Assembly (NCBI GenBank): GCA_016647705.1
Contig: CM028326.1
Location: 42,284,285-42,348,284 of the forward strand
Direction of reading: 5' to 3'
Length of the DNA: 64,000 bases
DNA from: Eucommia ulmoides
Taxonomy: Eukaryota > Streptophyta > Magnoliopsida > Garryales > Eucommiaceae
The translations under genes were made by a program, and so were the position numbers. Under the pieces are notes generated by a model. The model saw only the letters and a list, made by a program, of their open reading frames with translations, was not told where the DNA came from and made no database searches. Shown one piece after another: positions 58,091 to 64,000 of the stretch. Numbering within the stretch: the first letter of the stretch is position 1; every line of letters begins with the position of its first letter.

Positions 58091-61079
58091 TGTAGACACT
58101 ACATTTTGTCTCACTCGTTTAGTTTTCGAAAGTATCGAGTCTAAAGTGCAAATTTAGATAAACTTTAAACCTAGGTTTAGAGGGAAAGAATTTATGCCTT
58201 AGATTATGTTTGATACTAAAAATATTAAAAACATAAAAAACCTATAAAATTGTTAATTCGATCGAACTTTCGGTATAAATAAAAGTTTTGGGTCAATTTG
58301 ATTTTTTTTAAAAGTTAATGGGGAGTAAAATGAAAAAATTAAAAGTTGGTTTTCTATGGATATCAGTTTTAATATGTTTAATTTAGTTTTTACCTTCTAA
58401 TTTGAAGAAAATTTGCCAATTACAATTATTTAACCTATTGACCTATTGAAACTTTATTTTCACCGGTTTGGTCAAATTGATGGCAAAAATTATTTTAGTT
58501 TAATTTCATGTTTATAGTTTTAATTTTCAAAATCAAGTAATAAAGCATTGATTAGGCAAATGGATGCCCAAGACACCAAGTTTATTAAGAGCACACCTTG
58601 CAAGCCTATGAAGAAGCATAAGATTCCTCTATAGAAGTGCCGCTAGCCAAATTGGGAGCTTCCTAAGAAAGATAAACATTTAATGTCAAGCATTAAATGA
58701 TGATCTTATGTAAAGATATCTTCCATAGAATATCATCATTTGCTATAGGTTATCATTCCCTAACCTAGCTTGGTAGCCTCCTATCGTTCAAGAACATTAA
58801 ATGGCATTTAATGAAATCTTTAATGACAAGCATTAATTAGGCACTCTTATGGAAATATTTTGCTAAAACAAAAATCTCATCATTAGAGAACATCATCATT
58901 GGCTATTGGGCATTATTGCCTAAACCTAACCAAAGTCGCCCCCGATGAATCATAAATATTTAATAGCATTAAATGGTATTTAATGAAGTCATTAATGTCA
59001 TGCATTAAATAGGAAATCTTATGGAAATATTTTGCTCAAAAAACTCTCATCATTAAGAAAATTTCATCATTATCTAGCATAGCCGAGTAAACCTTCCTCA
59101 TTCACTAGATTTAAATAACATTTAATGGCATTTAATGATCATTAAATGGTCATTTAATGCAGGGTGACTATGCCTGCGCATTAAGGAATGCATAGGCATG
59201 CCATTGCCTGCAAAAGACAACCTATTTTCATAAAGAACACACACTAAACAAACATTCTTTCCCTATAAACTCGAAAATCTCTCTCGGGTTTCCTTGCTTC
59301 CTAAGCTTTTCACATCTCAAACACATCCAAAATCTTCCAAAAAACCTCTCAAAAGGTGATCTTGTTACTATTTTACAAAGAGTTCAAGAGACTTCTCAAG
59401 AACAATGAAGCAAAGAAGGAGAAGAAGTTAAAGAAGGAGAAGAAGGAAACATTACTTAGGGAATGACAACTCCCCCAAGTTAGGTAAGTTTCCTTAAACC
59501 TCTCTTTAGTTTGTTTACTTGTTTTCTTTTGGTTGTTTTTACTTATTTTCTTTTGATTGTCTTTGTTGTGTTTGGTTTTGTGCATATTATACATGTTATC
59601 TTTGTTTTGTATCAAGAAAAACAAGAACTTTTGGTATATATAGCATCTTTGGGTTTTGTCAAGAAACACAAGAAACCATACTCAAAGAACCTAAAATAAA
59701 CCACTTGACTATGGACTACTAACTACTGATAACTAACTATTTACTTTTCTATCTCTGCATCTTTTCGCGCTAGCCTAGATTATGGCCTGGCCCTACGTCT
59801 CAAGCTGTGGACTGGCACCACTATATATATAAGCCTAGATCATGGAATTACATCTCATATAATAGAATGGCACCCTATATATATTTCTATGCCTAGACCC
59901 TTCTGACTAAAAGAAGAAATAAAGAGAGACCCTCTATCCCTTTGGGGATAAAGTGTGTGCCTTCTTCAGAAATATTTCTTCCTTTTTAGTTACGAATAGG
60001 ACTGACACTTATATACGTATATTTTCTTTTTCTTTTACTAACAAAAGTAAACAATGACTTTAAACTTGCCTAAGCAAGTAAATTTGGTTGCAGTGTTCTA
60101 GACAAGAATCAAAGGTGTATATCATTTACCATTGGTGTCTTGTTTTGTTCTTACTCGTATTAAACAAACTAACCAAAATAATAATAATAATAAATTTCAC
60201 ATAGGAAGTTTTTTACATGAAAAGTACTTTGTGTTTTACTCTAAAAAAAATAAACATTTGTTTTTTTTAAAATTATTTTCATAAATAAATATTTTAATAT
60301 ACTTTCTTATAATAAAACTTTACTTTTTTTTTTTGTTATCTTTTCTTTACTTAAAACTTGATTTTTCACATTCCAATAAAAATGTTTTTCCTAAATTCAT
60401 TCTTACCCTTTTTCTTCTCTTTAAAAATATAAACTAGTTTTGTCAAGTCAAGCTTTAACTAAACAAATAAAAAAAAAAAACCAAGGCTAAACTTATCGAT
60501 TCTTCCATAATCGATAGATAGTCTAAAAAGAGGACATTTATTTTTTATTTTAAATTTGTTTATCTGTTGCTGCTTGTTCTTAAGTGTTTTATCTTATTCT
60601 ATTGTATAAAATAAGCATAAAAGACAAAAATATTTCAAAATATGAATTAGTATGAGTTAACCAAAATCGAAGAAAATTATTTAGACTAGTTTGAACATAA
60701 ACATTTATTTAAACTTAGGTACCGTTTTCGGACAGGTATCTCAGGGTGCTTAACACCTTTCTCGAGCATAACTGACCCCCGAAGTTTAAACAAATCTCTG
60801 ACTAAGACCTTGTATTTTTTCGAGTAAAAATTTGGGCCATTTCTAAAATAAAAAATAAACTTTAAAATCTCGGTGACCAAACACACCATTTAACTTAATG
60901 TTAGGTGACGACTCTATTTTTCAAACAAATCTCGACCTAAAGATTGTTTTCAAAACTGGCGCCTAGAAAAGCCCCTGAAACTGTTTTTCCCCTAAAATGA
61001 ATGGATTTTAGTAATTTTGATAAGAAGGAAATCAAATCGCATTTTTTCATCTCATTTTTTTTTTGTTTTGTTTTGTTTT

Positions 61080-61115
<36 letters not shown>

Positions 61116-61131
61116 TGGGTTGCGTTGACCA
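58091..61131 (+). mobile_element. long LTR of the CATTAAATG family (about 3.0 kb)
   Basis: Starts TGTAGACACTACATTTTGTC. The zone 58680-59165 has many CATTTAATG / CATTAAATG palindromes. It passes AACTCCCCCAAGTTAGGTAA (59469), TAGGACTGACAC (60000) and TGGCGCCTAGAAAAGCCCC (60958), and ends near AAATCTGGGTTGCGTTGACCA after (TTTTG)n and a 30-base T-run (61081-61110). No clear target duplication. Confidence 0.6.
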
Positions 61132-61139
61132 GTACACTT

Positions 61140-61480
61140 TCTATCTATCTCTTGCCAATGTAACCACGAGATGCCCTTGAGCGTCTCTCTCTTTATTGAT
61201 CCTAGATTAGACTGCTCCTTCAGATTTAGATGACTACTAGAGTCATCTCTCTAGTAACAAAATCCTCTCCTATAGCATCAGTAGCCCTCTGCTACGTAAC
61301 AACAACTTCTTATCTCACCTCCTTAGACTCCCAACGAGCCTCATTGACGACACGCTCAGCCTCGACCTAATGATCTCGATCTTCAAGCTGAGACCTCACC
61401 TTATCTCTTTCTTGCTCGAGAACCCCAAGCCGGGACAAGATCTTCCATGGGAGGGGACGAGTCCAGTTCGTACTAGAGTA
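61140..61480 (-). pseudogene. coiled-coil fragment of a retroelement ORF
   Basis: The minus strand reads ILSRLGVLEQERDKVRSQLE, then after a stop VEAERVVNEARWESKEVR. This is the style of the coiled coil in the plant 'putative gypsy type transposon' ORF (Transposase_28). Several stops interrupt it. Confidence 0.4.
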
Positions 61481-62150
61481 GCCATCTTCTACCTTTTTTT
61501 GGTGTGGAAGTTTTCAACCTTCATTTCTTCTGTAAAGGTGGAGAAAAGTTATTCGGTGTTTGTAGTGTGTGGAAATTTATTCTTCCATCCATATTTTCTT
61601 TAGGGGCACTTTCTCTATGTGTTGGACGACTTTGTAGAGATGTACTTGTGAGAGATCTTGTAAGAAAGGTTACTCATATAAATAAATTCTTTTTTCCTTA
61701 TGTATCTACTTGTTTTTGTATGTTGTGTGTATTTTGATAACACGAAAGCTTTGAACAAGGTCGTGAATAGTTGAGTCCATACCATGTAGTGTAGGAAATG
61801 TTTTACATCTATGCAGAAATACCAATCTAATTGTAGCCCTTATGCGGTGATTGCATCCAATGGTGGTGTCTTCATCTAGCAGTAGGGTTCAAGTTTTTGT
61901 AAGACATGGTCTCCGTTCCTCACTGGCTCCTTTTTTGAGTGGACACGGGGTATCGGATTCGCCCGAGTATACAAAGGGTTATTTTAGCCATGTGCAAACT
62001 TGATGTTACATCTGGAGTTGTTTGCAACTTGGATAGTGGGTTGGATGGCATCCACTCCTCGCTGACCCCCTGTTAAGGTGGGCTCGTGTTTTTGGGTTTT
62101 GGCCAATTACATGGAGGGTTCTTTCAGTACATCAAGTGCGAGTAGTGAGA
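61481..62150 (+). repeat. dispersed repeat, copy 2
   Basis: Same sequence type as 56090-56830 but inverted: AACACGAAAGCTTTGAACAA (61740), GATTGCATCCAATGG (61851), GTATACAAAGGGTTATTTTA (61969). The ORFs at 61370-61737 are not recognised. Confidence 0.65.
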
Positions 62151-62360
62151 CATCCTAAATTCAAAGGTATTTTAGACCCTTCATTAAGTCCTAAGAGATA
62201 TGATCCATATTTTGAGGAAGAAAATGACAATTCTATCATTAAGTCCTAGGAGCAATGATCCATATTTTGAGGAAGAAAAGGACAGTTATGTCATTAAGTC
62301 TTAAGAGCAGTGATCCATATTTGGAGGATAAAGGTCAAGATCTAGGTTTTTAATTATTTA

Positions 62361-62955
62361 GGTGGCATTTGGTAACCGTTTCTGTTTCCATTCCAACAGT
62401 GGGATGGGAATGAGATGAGAATTTTGTTTCCTTCTTGGGAGTAGAATCGCGTTTGGTAATGATATTTTTTTTTTGTTTTGGGAAGAGAATTGTGTTTGGT
62501 AACGATTTTATCCTAAAATCATTTTATTTATTTTTTTTAGATTTTTTTTTTGGTCGGACGGCATGCTGCGGCGGCGGCGGCGGCAACATTGACAACAACG
62601 GTGACGGCGGTGGCCAGGGTGACGGTGCCAGACGGCCAGCATGGCCGGCAGATGGAAGGTGGACGGAAAGTTGCCGGCGGTGGCTGTGGACGGACAGTGG
62701 GCTGTCGGTGTTGCCGGCAGACGGTGGTGGCCGACGAATGAACAGTAACAAATGGTTTTGGGAATGGATTGGGAATTATGAGAAATAATTTTTTTTTGTT
62801 TCTCATTTCTTAACAGAAAAATGGGCGCAATTCTCAAATGGGAATGGAATGGAAACGAAAACAAAAATTACCAAATGTTATTCCCAAATAGAATTCTCAA
62901 AAATCTGGGAATGAAATGGGAAATTCTGGAATGGAAACGGTTACCAAACGGGGCC
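62361..62955. mobile_element. PIF/Harbinger-like MITE with GC-rich core
   Basis: The inverted ends GGTGGCATTTGGTAACCG and GGCCCCGTTTGGTAACCG are flanked by TTA at 62358-62360 and 62956-62958. The 595-bp element has no transposase. Its core (62565-62745) is strongly GC-rich with CGG repeats and gives overlapping spurious frames on both strands. Confidence 0.8.
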
Positions 62956-62958
62956 TTA

Positions 62959-63169
62959 ATAAACCTAAAAATTTTGCTTTAGGTAGCTTTCACAAAAAAT
63001 CCATCCAAAATCTGCTCGCAAGATAAAATGGACCTGATCTGTCCCTCTGTTGGAGGTAGTCAAAACAACACCAAGATTTCTATGATGCAAGGGGGCGTTG
63101 CCTCTCTAAGACAAGCCTTGAGTCGAATAAACTGAGCCTCACTATTATGAGAAAAGAGAAAGGAAGACC
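62959..63169. other. no gene seen
   Basis: Short stretch between the MITE and the gag pseudogene, probably part of the same older retroelement. Confidence 0.4.
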
Positions 63170-64000
63170 AATCACCACCACCTAGAGATACCCTTATCAT
63201 GATAAAGGATTGGGACAAATTACAAATCGAGAAGCTCCCTTATGGAAAATGGATTGCCACCGAAAAGTACAATAGCCTTGTTAGATAAGAGGACAACATT
63301 GATTCGGACAATTCGAATACTAGAGACGAAGTCGAATTAACCAAAAGTTAGGTTAACATTCAGGTCAACCCCACAAGTCAAGAATTTTCTAGCTTGGAAA
63401 AACACCTTGAACCTAAGGAAAACTCAATCCAAGAAGAAATCTCCAAAATATGGAAGCAAATGGACTACATGGACCAATCTATCGGAGAGATTAAATAGAT
63501 CATACCAGCTTGTTGGCCCTGTAGTAAGTAAAATACCCCAAAAGACTGAAGCCTGCAAATGACGTCAACAACCGGGACACCTAAACATCAACTTTTCTTC
63601 TATTCTGCCTACTCTCCTTTCCCAAGTAGCTTTCCTCAAACCCGCAACTAACCTCGAGCAATGGTCTGGAAATCTCACCAAAGTTTTAGGCTTACCCGAG
63701 CTCCTAAAAAATAGAGACAGTTTACCCCACTCCTTGTTTCACTCTCTGAAATCTGTCGTTGTTGCCTCAAAAAGAAATTGTTGACACCAATTTCCCTGCA
63801 TTGAGCAAACCCCCAATCCCCAAACTTCAATCCCCATACAATGTGTGAGTATCACTCTAGACGTGCTGGCCGTCACACTAATCAATGCTATAATCTCTAG
63901 CGTTGTGTCGAGGATCTCATCTAACTGGGGGTCATAATTTTCTCAAAAAACCAAGAACTTTAAGGAGTCAATACCTATCTTTGTTTTGTCCTTTAGTTTC
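63170..64000 (+). pseudogene. Ty3/gypsy Tat-lineage gag, runs off the right edge
   Basis: Near 63845-63950 the frame reads CEYHSRRAGRHTNQCYNL, a stop, RCVEDLI, a stop, LGVIIFSKNQEL. This is the CEYH...GH...C...VEDLI block at the gag C-terminus of Tat elements. Upstream, PQSPNFNPHTM and a charged stretch (63380-63500) fit the rest of gag with frameshifts. Several stops show decay. Confidence 0.62.

Noticed and set aside
62508-62864. 118-codon and overlapping minus-strand frames rich in His and Pro
   Set aside because: Reading through the CGG-rich core of a MITE; similar-length frames exist on the other strand.
1-64000. CRISPR array, rRNA operon or true tRNA gene
   Set aside because: The tandem repeats lack regular spacers of CRISPR type; the only rRNA-like segment is a 98-bp plastid fragment; tRNA-like words belong to SINEs.

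Overview
The window is nuclear DNA of a flowering plant, most likely a eudicot. It is AT-rich and packed with nested, decayed retroelements. It also holds a plastid-derived insertion, tRNA-derived SINEs of the Au type, and one split protein-coding gene with canonical GT-AG introns. All identifications come from reading the sequence and recalling protein families; no database search was run.

The one convincing host gene is on the minus strand. Seven exons between 26327 and 15820 join in frame to give the first 190 residues of a J-like-domain / thioredoxin-like membrane protein (DnaJ-related). Its introns hold an internally deleted Ty3/gypsy chromovirus (21335-24359), an inverted-repeat element (18630-19755) and a full-length SINE (16315-16463). 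The remaining 3' exons were not found in 1-15819. Intron 7 is therefore either more than 15 kb long or the gene is broken there. That stretch contains a LINE (9945-13430, minus) with a second LINE tail inserted in the opposite orientation, a TIR element (6439-8013), tandem duplications, a SIRE-like LTR remnant, a composite plastid insertion (atpA joined to antisense rrn23, 2558-3109) and the edge of a Ty1/copia element (1-2557, minus).

From 27 to 44 kb there are three long solo LTRs of one family: A 27763-30427 (+), B 34021-36859 (+) and C 40977-44065 (-). A and B have perfect 5-bp target duplications; those of C differ at one base. All three carry a GT-rich block and an internal module bracketed by the same inverted repeat, with a conserved hairpin core and fast-changing minisatellites. 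Between A and B lies a TIR element (31107-32850) that has captured a piece of a VOZ transcription-factor exon.

From 39 to 64 kb are LTR-like copies of a second family rich in CATTAAATG palindromes (39018-44540 interrupted by solo LTR C; 48881-51888; 58091-61131), a copia-type solo LTR (51981-54196) with a perfect target duplication, fragments of Ty3/gypsy Tat-lineage reverse transcriptase (55549-56082) and gag (63170-64000), and a Harbinger-like MITE (62361-62955).

No tRNA gene, CRISPR array or operon is present. The genes do not form a pathway; the window is a stratified record of insertions in and beside one housekeeping-type gene.
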